NCBI RefSeq assembly: GCF_013409745.1
Contig: NZ_JACCBH010000001.1
Location: forward strand, 1,798,001-1,862,000
Source of the DNA: Microbacterium pseudoresistens
GTDB taxonomy: Bacteria; Actinomycetota; Actinomycetes; Actinomycetales; Microbacteriaceae
Direction: 5' to 3'
DNA: 64,000 nt
This document shows, one piece after another, positions 1-8,259 of the stretch. The notes under the pieces were generated by a model, which was not told the DNA's origin, did no database searches, and saw only the letters and a list, made by a program, of their open reading frames with translations. Position 1 is the first letter of the stretch. Every line of letters starts with the position of its first letter. A program made the translations under genes and the position numbers.

Positions 1-86
1 AACGACGGAGGCGTGACGCCGCGCCTGCGCCGACCCCTCCGAAACCGACTGACCACGCCCCACGGGGCGGAGAAGGAGAAGACCGC
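1..86 (+). other. intergenic leader, possible tail of an upstream gene
   Basis: The first 16 bases could be the last codons of a plus-strand gene (second frame, ...TTEA, stop at 14-16), but this is too short to identify. Bases 70-82 carry a purine-rich ribosome binding site (GGAGAAGGAGAAG) for the peroxiredoxin that follows. Confidence 0.3.
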
Positions 87-563
87 ATGAGCGAGACCGC
101 AACCAGGCTCGAGGTCGGCCAGGACGCGCCGGACTTCACGCTGAACGACGCGCAGGGAACGCCGCAGTCGCTGGCCGATCATCGCGGCACTCCGGTGATC
201 GTGTACTTCTACCCCGGCGCGTTCACACCCGGCTGCACCACGGAGGCGTGCGACTTCCGCGACAACCTCGCCTCCTTCCAGGGCGCCGGCTACACGGTTC
301 TGGGCATCTCGCCCGACCCGGTCGCCAAGCTCGCCGAGTTCGCCGAGGCAGAGCAGCTGGCCTTCCCGCTGCTGTCCGACGAGGACTCGGCAGTGGCCAA
401 GGCCTGGGGCGCGTGGGGCGAGAAGACCGTGCAGGGTCGTACCTTCGACGGTCTGATCCGCTCGACGTTCGTGATCGACGCCACCGGGCGCATCCAGATC
501 GCCGAGTACGCGGTCGACGCGCAGGGCCACGTCGCGCGACTGCGCGAGGCGCTCGGCCTGTAG
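87..563 (+). CDS. bcp: thioredoxin-dependent peroxiredoxin (BCP/AhpC-TSA family)
   Basis: A 158-residue cytoplasmic thiol peroxidase that reduces H2O2 and organic hydroperoxides with electrons from thioredoxin. The thioredoxin fold starts at the APDFTLND segment. The active-site stretch PGAFTPGCTTEAC holds the peroxidatic Cys50 and, five residues later, Cys55, the resolving-cysteine arrangement of the atypical 2-Cys BCP/PrxQ group. Length is normal for the family (150-160 residues). The ATG follows a strong purine-rich ribosome binding site. It appears monocistronic, with a hairpin just after the stop. The family call is firm; substrate preference cannot be read from sequence. Confidence 0.95.
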   Translation: MSETATRLEVGQDAPDFTLNDAQGTPQSLADHRGTPVIVYFYPGAFTPGCTTEACDFRDNLASFQGAGYTVLGISPDPVAKLAEFAEAEQLAFPLLSDEDSAVAKAWGAWGEKTVQGRTFDGLIRSTFVIDATGRIQIAEYAVDAQGHVARLREALGL

Positions 564-584
564 TCCGGACAACCCCGCTCGAGA

Positions 585-655
585 CCCCGCTCTCTCGTCG
601 ATACCCCTGATTGTGCGCATGCACAGGCAGGCGTCTCGACGACAGGGCGGGGTTT
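585..655 (+). terminator. probable terminator after bcp
   Basis: An imperfect inverted repeat pairs 585-601 with 636-652 (13 of 17 positions, four-base internal loop), followed by TTT at 653-655. The loop contains TGTGCGCATGCACA, itself a short palindrome. Confidence 0.5.
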
Positions 656-692
656 CGGCGTCGATGGGGTTGCCATGCGCGAAGAGGGTTGA

Positions 693-809
693 TAGAGTTA
701 CCGCATGCTGAAATAACAGTTCCACGATACGAAAGCAGCGAGTGACTCGGTGAAACGGGAAGCTCGATGAGTTCGTATTTGTACGCCGTGGATGCCAGCA
801 GAGACAGAA
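693..809 (+). promoter_or_regulatory. promoter and leader of the urate operon
   Basis: TAGAGT at 693-698 is a good -10 box, predicting a start near 704-705. This leaves about 105 nt of untranslated leader before uraD. The leader begins with a possible three-codon leaderless ORF (ATG CTG AAA TAA, 704-715) and then GAAATAACAGTTCC (711-724), an imperfect palindrome that could be an operator for a purine regulator. No regulator gene lies next to it. The -10 is convincing; the rest is inference. Confidence 0.4.
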
Positions 810-1316
810 ATGGATCAAGCAATGCTGCTTGAGGAGTTCAATGGAGCCGATCGCCTCGAGGCGATCGCCGCGCTCCGACCGTGCGTCGATGTGACGCGCT
901 GGTGCGAGCACCTCGTCGACCATCGCCCGTACGACTCGATCGAAGCCCTCGAGGCGGAGGCGGCCGAGGCCGCTGCACCGTTCACGCAGGCCGAGGTCGA
1001 GGCGGCACTGGCGCACCATCCCCGTATCGGGGAGCGTGCCCAGGGCGAGAGCCGTGAAGCGTCGCTGTCCCGCTCCGAGCAGGCCGGGCTCGCCCCGGAT
1101 GCGTCGGTGCAGGATGCGCTGCGAGACGGCAATCGGGCCTACGAGGATCGCTTCGGCCGGGTCTTCCTGATCCGCGCCGCCGGCCGCACGAGCGAGGAGA
1201 TCCTCGCCGCGCTGCAGGAGCGCCTGCGCAACGACGACGACACCGAGGAGCGCATCGTCGCGGAGCAGCTGAGGCAGATCGCCCTGCTGCGCCTGAAGGG
1301 AGCCGTGGTCGCATGA
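810..1316 (+). CDS. uraD: OHCU decarboxylase (uric acid degradation)
   Basis: 2-oxo-4-hydroxy-4-carboxy-5-ureidoimidazoline decarboxylase, the third step from urate to S-allantoin. The family signature HPRIGE is present, with its catalytic histidine, about 70 residues in, and a helical body (FNGADRLEAIAALRPC at the N-terminus) matches the family. Length is about 168 residues. Three ATGs compete: 792, 810 and 822. None has a clear ribosome binding site; 810 is chosen because it gives a family-like N-terminus. It overlaps uraH by four bases (ATGA), so the two are translationally coupled and sit in one operon with uricase. Confidence 0.9.
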   Translation: MDQAMLLEEFNGADRLEAIAALRPCVDVTRWCEHLVDHRPYDSIEALEAEAAEAAAPFTQAEVEAALAHHPRIGERAQGESREASLSRSEQAGLAPDASVQDALRDGNRAYEDRFGRVFLIRAAGRTSEEILAALQERLRNDDDTEERIVAEQLRQIALLRLKGAVVA

Positions 1317-1654
1317 CCGTGTCGCACATCACCACTCACGTGCTCGACGCTGCTCAGGGGCTGCCTGCCCCTGGCATCGCCGTGCAGCTGTTCGCGAAGA
1401 ACGCAGGCGAGTGGACGCTCGTCGCCGAGGCGGTGACGGATGCGGATGGGCGCGCCAAGCAGCTCGGACCCGAACGGGTTCCCGGCGGCACGTACCGTCT
1501 CCACTTCGACACCGGCTCCTACTTCGCCTCTCGCAACACCCCCACCTTCTACCCGGAAGCGGTGCTCACGTTCGTCACCGACGATGAGGCGGCGCACTAC
1601 CACGTGCCGCTGCTGCTGAGCCCGTTCGCCTATTCCACTTACCGAGGAAGCTGA
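1313..1654 (+). CDS. uraH: 5-hydroxyisourate hydrolase (transthyretin-like)
   Basis: Hydrolyses 5-hydroxyisourate, the product of uricase, to OHCU, the substrate of the gene just upstream. The 113-residue protein has both hallmarks of the transthyretin-related family: the N-terminal THVLD segment with its active-site histidine, and the C-terminal tetrapeptide YRGS. Start ATG overlaps the stop of uraD by four bases. Only five bases separate its stop from the uricase start, so uraD, uraH and uricase are one transcription unit. Function is well supported by motif and neighbours. Confidence 0.95.
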   Translation: MTVSHITTHVLDAAQGLPAPGIAVQLFAKNAGEWTLVAEAVTDADGRAKQLGPERVPGGTYRLHFDTGSYFASRNTPTFYPEAVLTFVTDDEAAHYHVPLLLSPFAYSTYRGS

Positions 1655-1659
1655 AAGAC

Positions 1660-2601
1660 ATGACCGACATCCTGACCAACCCCGTCGAGACCACCGCCAC
1701 CGATTCGGGCATCGTCCTGGGCGCGAACCAGTACGGCAAGGCCGAGGTGCGCGTGGTGAAGATCACCCGCGACTCCGAGCGCCACGAGATCGATGACCTC
1801 AACGTCACCTCGCAGCTGCACGGCGATTTCGAGGCAGCCCATCTCGAGGGCGACAACGGCCACGTCGTGGCCACCGACACGCAGAAGAACACCATCTTCT
1901 CGTTCTCGCGCGACGGCATCGGCACCCCCGAGGCCTTCCTCCTGCGTCTCTCGGACCACTTCACCAGCTCGTTCGACTGGGTCTCGGGCGGCCGCTGGGA
2001 GGCCGAGAAGTACGAGTGGGAGCGCATCCAGGTCGATGGCGAGGGCCACGACCACTCCTTCGTCCGCAAGGGCCAGGAGACGCGCACCGCGTACGTTCTC
2101 GCCGACGGCGACGAGCGTCACGTCGTGCAGGGTCTGAAGGGCCTCACGGTCCTCAAGAGCACCGAGGCCGGCTTCGTGGGCTACCCGAAGGACCGCTACA
2201 CCAGCCTGCAGGAGACGACCGACCGCATCCTCTCGACCGATGTCACCGCCCGGTGGCGCTTCGCCGAGGGCTCGCGCGACCTCGACTTCGACGCGATCTA
2301 CGCCGACGTCAAGCGCATCCTCCTCGAGGAGTTCACACGTCGCTACTCGGCCGCGCTGCAGACGACCATGTTCGACATGGGCCGCGCCGTGCTCGAGGCT
2401 CACCCGGAGATCGCCGAGATCCGCATGTCGATGCCGAACAAGCACCACTTCCTCGTGGACCTCTCGCCGTACCAGCTGGACAACCCGGGCGAGGTCTTCT
2501 TCGCTTCGGACCGCTCCTACGGTCTGATCGAGGCTTCGGTCACCCGTGAGGGCTCGGACCCCGCGCTGAAGGTCTGGCAGTCCGCGACCGCGTTCTGCTG
2601 A
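1660..2601 (+). CDS. urate oxidase (cofactor-free uricase)
   Basis: A 313-residue uricase that oxidises urate to 5-hydroxyisourate with O2, giving H2O2. Two tunnelling-fold repeats are visible. The first holds ATDTQKNT with the catalytic Thr-Asp pair; the second holds LKSTEAGF and the NKHHF segment that carries the histidine of the catalytic relay. Length is typical of bacterial uricases (about 300). The start has a purine-rich site (GAGGAAGCTGAAAG) upstream. It ends the urate operon and is followed by a strong hairpin. The H2O2 it makes is a plausible reason for a nearby peroxidase, but that link is only positional. Confidence 0.95.
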   Translation: MTDILTNPVETTATDSGIVLGANQYGKAEVRVVKITRDSERHEIDDLNVTSQLHGDFEAAHLEGDNGHVVATDTQKNTIFSFSRDGIGTPEAFLLRLSDHFTSSFDWVSGGRWEAEKYEWERIQVDGEGHDHSFVRKGQETRTAYVLADGDERHVVQGLKGLTVLKSTEAGFVGYPKDRYTSLQETTDRILSTDVTARWRFAEGSRDLDFDAIYADVKRILLEEFTRRYSAALQTTMFDMGRAVLEAHPEIAEIRMSMPNKHHFLVDLSPYQLDNPGEVFFASDRSYGLIEASVTREGSDPALKVWQSATAFC

Positions 2602-2629
2602 TCGCATCCGGTCCGTAAGGATCACGCCC

Positions 2630-2670
2630 GCACGCCGGGTCCGACGCTCGCCGCGTCGGGCCCGGCGTGC
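2630..2670 (+). terminator. strong hairpin terminator after uricase
   Basis: An 18-bp stem (2630-2647 with 2653-2670, one G-U pair) closes a five-base loop. There is no clear T-run, as is common in high-GC actinobacteria. Confidence 0.7.
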
Positions 2671-2706
2671 GGCATTTCCGGGAGCGGCAATGCGGGCGTG
2701 AGCACC

Positions 2707-2712
2707 TAAAAT
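2707..2712 (+). promoter_or_regulatory. -10 box of leaderless trhO
   Basis: TAAAAT ends six bases before the GTG start at 2719, so transcription should begin at the start codon. No Shine-Dalgarno sequence is present. Confidence 0.65.
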
Positions 2713-2718
2713 CGCTGG

Positions 2719-3633
2719 GTGGCCACTCCGAAGATCGTCTTGTTCTACGCGTTCGCGCCGTTGCCCGATCCCGAGGCGATCCGGCTGTGGCAGCGCGATC
2801 TGTGCGCCTCGCTGCAGATACGAGGGCGCATCCTGATCTCCGCCGACGGCATCAACGGCACGCTCGGGGGAGACCTGCCCGCCGTCAAGCGCTGGCTGCG
2901 CTCGTTCCGTGCCTACCCGGCCTTCCGCGACGCGGATGTGAAATGGAGCGAGGGTACCGCGATCGACGCCGACGGCTTCAGCACCGACTTCCCCGCGCTC
3001 AGCGTGCGGGTGCGCGACGAGATCGTCTCGTTCGGAGCCCCGCACGAGCTGACCGTCGATGAGCGCGGTGTCGTGGGCGGCGGCGAGCGGCTGAGCCCCG
3101 AAGAACTGCACGAGCTGGTGGCCGCGCGCGGCGAGGAGCTGGTGTTCTTCGACGGCCGCAACGCCGTCGAGGCCGGGATCGGCCGCTTCCGGGGCGCGGT
3201 GGTGCCCGAGGTCGACAATACCCGGGAGTTCGTCGGGCTGCTGGATTCCGGCGCCTTCGACGACCTCAAGGGCCGCCCCGTGGTGACGTACTGCACGGGC
3301 GGCATCCGGTGCGAGGTGCTCTCGGGGTTGATGAAGACGCGCGGCTTCGACGAGGTGTACCAGCTCGACGGCGGCATCGTGCACTACGGCGAGACCTTCG
3401 GCGACGACGGGCTGTGGGAGGGCTCCCTGTACGTGTTCGACGGCCGCGGATCGATCGACTTCAGCGACCACGCCGCCGTCATCGGGCGGTGCGCCGGGTG
3501 CGGCGGCGCGACCAACCGCACCGCGAACTGCCCGGATGCGTCGTGCCGCCGCCAGTTCGTCGTGTGCGCCGACTGCGCGGCTGTGCCGTGCGAGGACCAC
3601 GCCGAGCGCGTGAACACCGACCGAGGCCGTTAG
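2719..3633 (+). CDS. trhO: rhodanese-type tRNA uridine-34 hydroxylase
   Basis: Family of E. coli TrhO (YceA), which installs 5-hydroxyuridine at position 34 of some tRNAs using O2. The order is normal: an N-terminal acylphosphatase-like region with [17 protein letters not shown], then a rhodanese domain with the active-site loop CTGGIRCE, then a C-terminal cysteine cluster (four CxxC-like pairs in about 50 residues) that likely binds zinc. Length is 304 residues, as expected. The GTG start is fixed by a -10 box six bases upstream (leaderless). Its TAG stop is immediately followed by the putative left end of an IS, so the gene marks the edge of the 3.6-12 kb island. Confidence 0.9.
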   Translation: MATPKIVLFYAFAPLPDPEAIRLWQRDLCASLQIRGRILISADGINGTLGGDLPAVKRWLRSFRAYPAFRDADVKWSEGTAIDADGFSTDFPALSVRVRDEIVSFGAPHELTVDERGVVGGGERLSPEELHELVAARGEELVFFDGRNAVEAGIGRFRGAVVPEVDNTREFVGLLDSGAFDDLKGRPVVTYCTGGIRCEVLSGLMKTRGFDEVYQLDGGIVHYGETFGDDGLWEGSLYVFDGRGSIDFSDHAAVIGRCAGCGGATNRTANCPDASCRRQFVVCADCAAVPCEDHAERVNTDRGR

Positions 3634-3647
3634 GGCGTGTCTGACAA
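3633..3647 (+). repeat. putative IS left inverted repeat
   Basis: GGGCGTGTCTGACAA begins right at the trhO stop and matches the reverse complement of 11985-11998 with one extra C and one T/C change. Confidence 0.5.
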
Positions 3648-3698
3648 AGCGAGCGGTCGCGCCAACAAGCCCTCGCGTTAGCCGTTCCGAGGGCCGAC

Positions 3699-3727
3699 TT
3701 GCAACGTGCACACGGTCCATATACGCT
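3699..3727 (+). promoter_or_regulatory. promoter of the ribose/nucleoside operon
   Basis: TTGCAA (3699-3704), a 17-base spacer and TACGCT (3722-3727) form a good sigma-A promoter, predicting a start near 3734. The leader to the ribokinase ATG is about 34 nt with GGAG at 3760-3763. Confidence 0.65.
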
Positions 3728-3731
3728 GTGT

Positions 3732-3743
3732 CTACGCGCGTAG
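3732..3743. promoter_or_regulatory. candidate operator for the LacI-type regulator
   Basis: CTACGCGCGTAG is a perfect 12-base palindrome with a central CG, as in LacI-family operators. It covers the predicted transcription start, a classic repressor position. The regulator gene is the second in the operon, so autoregulation is likely. Binding is inferred. Confidence 0.5.
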
Positions 3744-3767
3744 CTGTGCCGTAGATATTGGAGTGCA

Positions 3768-4682
3768 ATGGAGCCTGCAGAGTCGGGTCAGAACACACAT
3801 GTGCTGACGATCGGATCGATTCATCTCGACCAGCAGTTTCTGGTGGATTCGCTCCCGCAGCCCGGTGAGACCGTTGTCGCGCACGCTGTCACCCGCGGGC
3901 TCGGCGGCAAGGGCGCGAACCAAGCCGTCGCTGCTGCGCGCTCGGGCGCCCGGTCGGAGATGGTCGGATTTGTCGGAGACGACAGCAAGGCCTCAGAGCT
4001 CCTTGCTTGGTTGAACGAGTTCGGGGTGTCGACGCCCGGCCTCATCACCGTCGACGATGCAGAGTCGGGTGTGGCCGCGGTCGTGCGGGACGCTGCGGGG
4101 GCGAACCAGATCATCGTGAGTCCCGGGGCGAGCTCAATCGGTGAGATCTCCGACGCGGCGCTCCGCGCAGCGATCGGCCGGGCCCGGATTCTGGTGCTCC
4201 AGGGGGAGATCCCGGTGTCGCTCTCCCGTCGGGCTGCGACGATTGCACACGCCAGTGGCGTGCGCACCCTGATCAACCTCGCCCCCGTTGTCGATTTCGG
4301 CGAAGCCCTGCGCAACGCCGATCCGTTGATCGTCAACGAGATCGAGGCCCGTCAGCTGCTGGCTCTGGAGGGACCGCACGACGATTTGACACTCGCCTCG
4401 CTCCTGTCCGAAACGGCACGCAGCGTCGTGGTGACCATCGGAGATCGGGGCGCCATGCTGGCAACGACGGAGGGCACCATCCACGTGCCTGCGCCCCGAC
4501 CTGAGCGGGTCGTCGACACGACCGGGGCGGGAGACGCCTTCGTCGGTGCGCTCGCTGCGCGGCTCGCGTTCGGGGCCGACCTCGAGAGCAGCGTGAGGTT
4601 CGCGGTGGCGGCGGCGACGATGTCGGTGGAATCGGCGGGAGCGGCGGCGAGCTATCCCCTATTCGAGGAGGTGCTCCGGTGA
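3768..4682 (+). CDS. rbsK: ribokinase (PfkB family)
   Basis: A 304-residue PfkB-family sugar kinase, most like ribokinase, which makes ribose 5-phosphate from ribose and ATP. It has the first PfkB signature GGKGANQAVAAAR near residue 45 and the second, DTTGAGDAFVGALA, near residue 250 with the catalytic Asp and the anion-hole glycines. The NxxE motif (VNEIEA) that binds Mg-phosphate is also present. It is the first gene of the operon; its stop overlaps the regulator start (GTGA). The nucleoside hydrolase and transporter downstream make ribose from nucleosides the likely substrate, though another pentose is possible. Confidence 0.85.
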   Translation: MEPAESGQNTHVLTIGSIHLDQQFLVDSLPQPGETVVAHAVTRGLGGKGANQAVAAARSGARSEMVGFVGDDSKASELLAWLNEFGVSTPGLITVDDAESGVAAVVRDAAGANQIIVSPGASSIGEISDAALRAAIGRARILVLQGEIPVSLSRRAATIAHASGVRTLINLAPVVDFGEALRNADPLIVNEIEARQLLALEGPHDDLTLASLLSETARSVVVTIGDRGAMLATTEGTIHVPAPRPERVVDTTGAGDAFVGALAARLAFGADLESSVRFAVAAATMSVESAGAAASYPLFEEVLR

Positions 4683-5680
4683 GTGCCAAGCGTGTGAGCC
4701 GCGACGATGTCGCTCGGCTCGCGGGAACGTCGGTCGCAGTCGTGAGCTACGTCATCAACGGCGGCCCTCGCAACGTGAGCCCGGAGCGGCGTGCGCGCGT
4801 GCTCGCGGCGATCGAGGAGCTCGGTTACGTACCCAACCCGATCGCTCAATCGCTCGCGGGAAGCGGTACGGGCACCGTCGGAATGATCGTGCCCAATCTC
4901 GACAACAGCTTCTTCGCCGAGCTCGCGCTCGCGGTCGAGGAGGCGGCATTGCAGTCGGGGCGCCTGGTCTTCATCGGCAACTCCGCCGAGGCGCGCGAGC
5001 GCGAGACCGCGTACGTTAAGTCCTTCGTCAGTCACCGCGTAGACGGGATGATCTTCATCGGCGTGAGCAAGCAGATGTCTCTGCAGTTCGCGGTGGATGC
5101 CGATATCCCGGTCGTGGTCGTCGACCGCTCGAACCCGCACAGCATGATCCGCTCGGTGAGCATCGATCACATCGACGCCGCGGATGCCGCGACCACTCAT
5201 CTGCTCTCGCACGGATACGACTCGTTCGCGTGCGTCACCGGAATCGAGAGCACGTTCGTCAGCGACGACCGCATGGAGGGCTTCGCGACGGCTCTTCGAC
5301 GCGAGGGCCGCGAGCCCCATGCGATCGTGCGCACCGCCTATTCCTTCGCCGGCGGCGTCGAGGCGTGGGCGCGCCTCCGAGAAGGCACGCGCGCGGTGCT
5401 GCCGCGAGCGGTGTTCTGCGCGAGCGACGATCAGGCGCGTGGTTTGATCTCGGCCGCCACCGCTGATGGCGTTGCGGTGCCCGAGCAGCTGGCCGTTGCG
5501 AGCATCGACGGCACGAAGCAGGCAGCGACGCTCCGGCCGACGCTGACCACCGTGCGTCAGCCGAGCGAAGTGATCGCCCGCGCCGCGGTACGTCGCCTGT
5601 TCGACGACAGCCAGGCAGAACTTCATTGGGAAATCCCCACCGATCTGATCATCGGCCGATCCTGCGGCTGCACGCCCTGA
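4679..5680 (+). CDS. LacI-family transcriptional regulator
   Basis: 333 residues: an N-terminal helix-turn-helix (VSRDDVARLAGTSVAVVSYV) with the hinge segment ending in NPIAQSLAG, then a periplasmic-binding-like effector domain starting at GTVGMIVPNLDNSFF. Such proteins repress sugar operons and release DNA when the sugar binds. GTG start, overlapping the ribokinase stop by four bases. The DNA target is probably the palindrome at 3732-3743. The effector is most likely ribose or a nucleoside, judging from operon content only. Confidence 0.9.
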   Translation: MSAKRVSRDDVARLAGTSVAVVSYVINGGPRNVSPERRARVLAAIEELGYVPNPIAQSLAGSGTGTVGMIVPNLDNSFFAELALAVEEAALQSGRLVFIGNSAEARERETAYVKSFVSHRVDGMIFIGVSKQMSLQFAVDADIPVVVVDRSNPHSMIRSVSIDHIDAADAATTHLLSHGYDSFACVTGIESTFVSDDRMEGFATALRREGREPHAIVRTAYSFAGGVEAWARLREGTRAVLPRAVFCASDDQARGLISAATADGVAVPEQLAVASIDGTKQAATLRPTLTTVRQPSEVIARAAVRRLFDDSQAELHWEIPTDLIIGRSCGCTP

Positions 5681-5695
5681 AACGAGGAGAGAACA

Positions 5696-7228
5696 GTGGT
5701 CAACGGAGATCCGGTCGGCGAGCGGTCGCGCGCTGTCACCCTGCGGGTGGCCGGCATCACGAAATCGTTCGGTGCCGTCGTCGCGCTGCGCAACGGCGAG
5801 CTCGCCCTGCGAGCGGGGTCCGTGCACGCCCTGATGGGGGAGAACGGTGCGGGCAAGTCGACGATGGTGAAGATCATCGCGGGTCTGTACTCACCCGACG
5901 CCGGTGTCATCGAGATGGACGGGGCAGAGATCGCCTTCCGCAACACCGCCGATGCCAAGGCCGCTGGTATCGCGATCGTGTACCAGGAGCCGACGCTGCT
6001 GCCCGACCTGTCGGTCATGGAGAACATCTTCATGGGCCGGTTCCCGCGCACCCGGATCGGCAACGTCGATCGCTCGCGCATGCGCAAGCAGTCGCAGGCG
6101 CTCTTCGCCCGACTGGGCGTGCACATCGACCCCGACCGCGTCGCCGAGGGGCTCTCGATCGCCGATCAGCAGATCATCGAGATCGCCAAGGCCATTTCCA
6201 TGGACGCACGCGTGCTGATCATGGATGAGCCCACTGCCGCTTTGAGTCCGGCGGAGGTGCAGCGACTGTTCACGATCGCACGCGCGCTACGCGACGAGGG
6301 CTGCGCGATCCTGTTCATCTCGCATCGGTTCGAAGAGGTGTGGGATCTCTGCGACACCGTCACGGTCATGCGCGACGGCGCCTACGTCTCGACGGCCACG
6401 ATCGCCGACACCACCGAAGACGAGGTCGTGCGCCGAATGGTCGGCCGCGACGTCGAATCGCTGTACCCGCGTGGAGAGCGCGACTCCGGCGACGTCGTGC
6501 TCGAGGTGCGGGGTCTGACCGCCCTCGGCGTCTTCCACGACATCGACCTCGAGGTCAGGGCTGGTGAGATCGTCGGACTCGCCGGGCTCGTGGGTGCGGG
6601 CCGCAGCGAGGTCGTCCGTGCGATCTTCGGAGTTGACCGCTATGACAGCGGCGAGGTGCGCGTCGGCGGCGTCGCTCTGCGCCGCCACGACGTCCCCGCC
6701 GCCATGTCGGCGGGCATCGGCCTCGTTCCCGAGGACCGGCGTCATCAGGGACTCATCCTCGATTTCGGACTCTCCCGCAACGTCGCGCTCGCCGTACGTC
6801 GCACCCTGGCCAGGTTCGGCCTGCTCACGACACGGCGCGAGAACAGGATGTCGGGCACCTGGCTCGCTCGGCTCCAGGTGAAGGCTCGGGCACTCGACAC
6901 TCCCGCAGGCACGCTGTCGGGCGGCAACCAGCAGAAGGTCGTCCTCGCGAAGTGGCTCGCGTCCCAGCCCCGCCTGCTGATCGTCGACGAGCCCACGCGC
7001 GGCATCGACGTGGGGACCAAAGCGGAGGTGCATCGCATCCTCGCCGAGCTCACGCACGCAGGCCTCGGCATCCTCATGATCTCCTCCGACCTGCCCGAGG
7101 TGCTCGGCATGGCCGATCGCATCCTGGTGATGCGTGAAGGCCGCGTGATGGAGGAGTTCGATCACGCAGACGCAACCGCCGAGAACGTCATGTACGCAGC
7201 CACCCACGGAAAGGGGGTGTCGGTATGA
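5696..7228 (+). CDS. sugar ABC transporter ATP-binding protein (double NBD)
   Basis: A 510-residue cytoplasmic ATPase with two nucleotide-binding domains in tandem, the RbsA/RhaT type. NBD1 has Walker A GENGAGKST and Walker B VLIMDEPTAAL, but a degenerate signature (LSIADQQ). NBD2 has a degenerate Walker A (GLVGAGRSE), the standard signature LSGGNQQK and Walker B LLIVDEPTRGID. This asymmetry is normal for the family. The GTG start follows GAGGAGA at good distance. It energises the two permeases that follow; the next start overlaps its stop (ATGA). Substrate is assigned only by context. Confidence 0.92.
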   Translation: MVNGDPVGERSRAVTLRVAGITKSFGAVVALRNGELALRAGSVHALMGENGAGKSTMVKIIAGLYSPDAGVIEMDGAEIAFRNTADAKAAGIAIVYQEPTLLPDLSVMENIFMGRFPRTRIGNVDRSRMRKQSQALFARLGVHIDPDRVAEGLSIADQQIIEIAKAISMDARVLIMDEPTAALSPAEVQRLFTIARALRDEGCAILFISHRFEEVWDLCDTVTVMRDGAYVSTATIADTTEDEVVRRMVGRDVESLYPRGERDSGDVVLEVRGLTALGVFHDIDLEVRAGEIVGLAGLVGAGRSEVVRAIFGVDRYDSGEVRVGGVALRRHDVPAAMSAGIGLVPEDRRHQGLILDFGLSRNVALAVRRTLARFGLLTTRRENRMSGTWLARLQVKARALDTPAGTLSGGNQQKVVLAKWLASQPRLLIVDEPTRGIDVGTKAEVHRILAELTHAGLGILMISSDLPEVLGMADRILVMREGRVMEEFDHADATAENVMYAATHGKGVSV

Positions 7229-8259
7229 GCGTGCCGACCCGCACGGAGGGCAGGCCCGCCTGGCAGCGCTTCGCCGCCCGCACTCTCACCTCGCGCGAGG
7301 CCGCGGTGGCCATCGTGCTCGTCCTCCTCATTCTGGTGGCGACCATCCAGCGTCCGAGCTTCCTGTTCGGCCAGGACGGCATCCGCGACCTGCTGCTGAC
7401 GCCGTCGATCCTTGTTCTCCTCGCAGTGGCGCAGGCAGTGGTGCTCATCACGCGCAACATCGATCTGTCGGTCGCGTCGACGCTCGGATTGAGCGCGTGG
7501 CTCGCCGGCACCGTTGCATCCAACATGCCGGGCGTGCCGTTGCCCTTCGTTGCGCTGGCGGCTCTCGGCATGGGAGCGCTGCTCGGATCGGTGAATGCCG
7601 TTCTGATCGCCGTGGTCGGCGCCCCGGCGCTCGTCGTCACACTCGGCACCCTGTACGCCTTCCGCGGGATCAACGTCATGTGGGCGGGCGGGAAGACGAT
7701 CAGCGCGTCGGACATGCCGGCAGACTTCCGCTCGTTCGGGGTGAGCTCCGTGTTCGGCGTGCCGACGCTGAGCGTCATCGCGCTCGTGCTCGTGTTCGTC
7801 GTCGCCTGGTATATGCGATACCGCCAGAGTGCGCGCGAGCTCTACGCGATCGGTTCCGACCCGGCAGCGGCACTCATGCTCGGCCTTCCCTCGAAGCGGC
7901 TCGTCTTCCTCGCTTTCGTCGCCAGCGGTGCGATCGCCGGTCTCGCCGGATTCCTGTACGCCGCCCGGTACGGTGCCGTCGACTCGCAGGCAGGCAGCGG
8001 CTTGGAGCTCTCTGCCGTCGCCGCCGCCGTCCTGGGCGGGGTCGCGATCTTCGGCGGATCGGGCACCGTGTGGGGCGCGGCGATCGGAGCCGTGCTGCTC
8101 ATCACGATCAACCGCACTCTGCCCCTGCTCGGCGTTCCGCAGTTCTGGCAGCAGGCAGTGGTCGGCGCGCTCATCATCGGTGCGATCATCCTCGACCGCC
8201 TGCTGTCGTTGCAGCGAGCACGCAGGCTTTCCGCGATCCGGGAGAAGGAAAATGACTGA
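7225..8259 (+). CDS. sugar ABC transporter permease 1
   Basis: 344 residues, RbsC-type (BPD_transp_2) permease with about 8-10 hydrophobic segments. Family hallmarks are present: the TRNIDLSVAS segment early on and a glycine-rich stretch, AAVLGGVAIFGGSGTVWGA, near the C-terminus. It is translationally coupled to the ATPase (ATGA) and overlaps the second permease by eight bases. Two different permeases with one ATPase is the layout of rhamnose (RhaSTPQ) and AI-2 (LsrACDB) importers rather than of the single-permease ribose system. Confidence 0.9.
   Translation: MSVPTRTEGRPAWQRFAARTLTSREAAVAIVLVLLILVATIQRPSFLFGQDGIRDLLLTPSILVLLAVAQAVVLITRNIDLSVASTLGLSAWLAGTVASNMPGVPLPFVALAALGMGALLGSVNAVLIAVVGAPALVVTLGTLYAFRGINVMWAGGKTISASDMPADFRSFGVSSVFGVPTLSVIALVLVFVVAWYMRYRQSARELYAIGSDPAAALMLGLPSKRLVFLAFVASGAIAGLAGFLYAARYGAVDSQAGSGLELSAVAAAVLGGVAIFGGSGTVWGAAIGAVLLITINRTLPLLGVPQFWQQAVVGALIIGAIILDRLLSLQRARRLSAIREKEND

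Noticed and set aside
1639..3798. 719-codon open frame on the minus strand across the urate genes and trhO
   Set aside because: It mirrors well-supported plus-strand genes with high third-position GC, which leaves the antisense frame open. Its translation has no recognisable domain.
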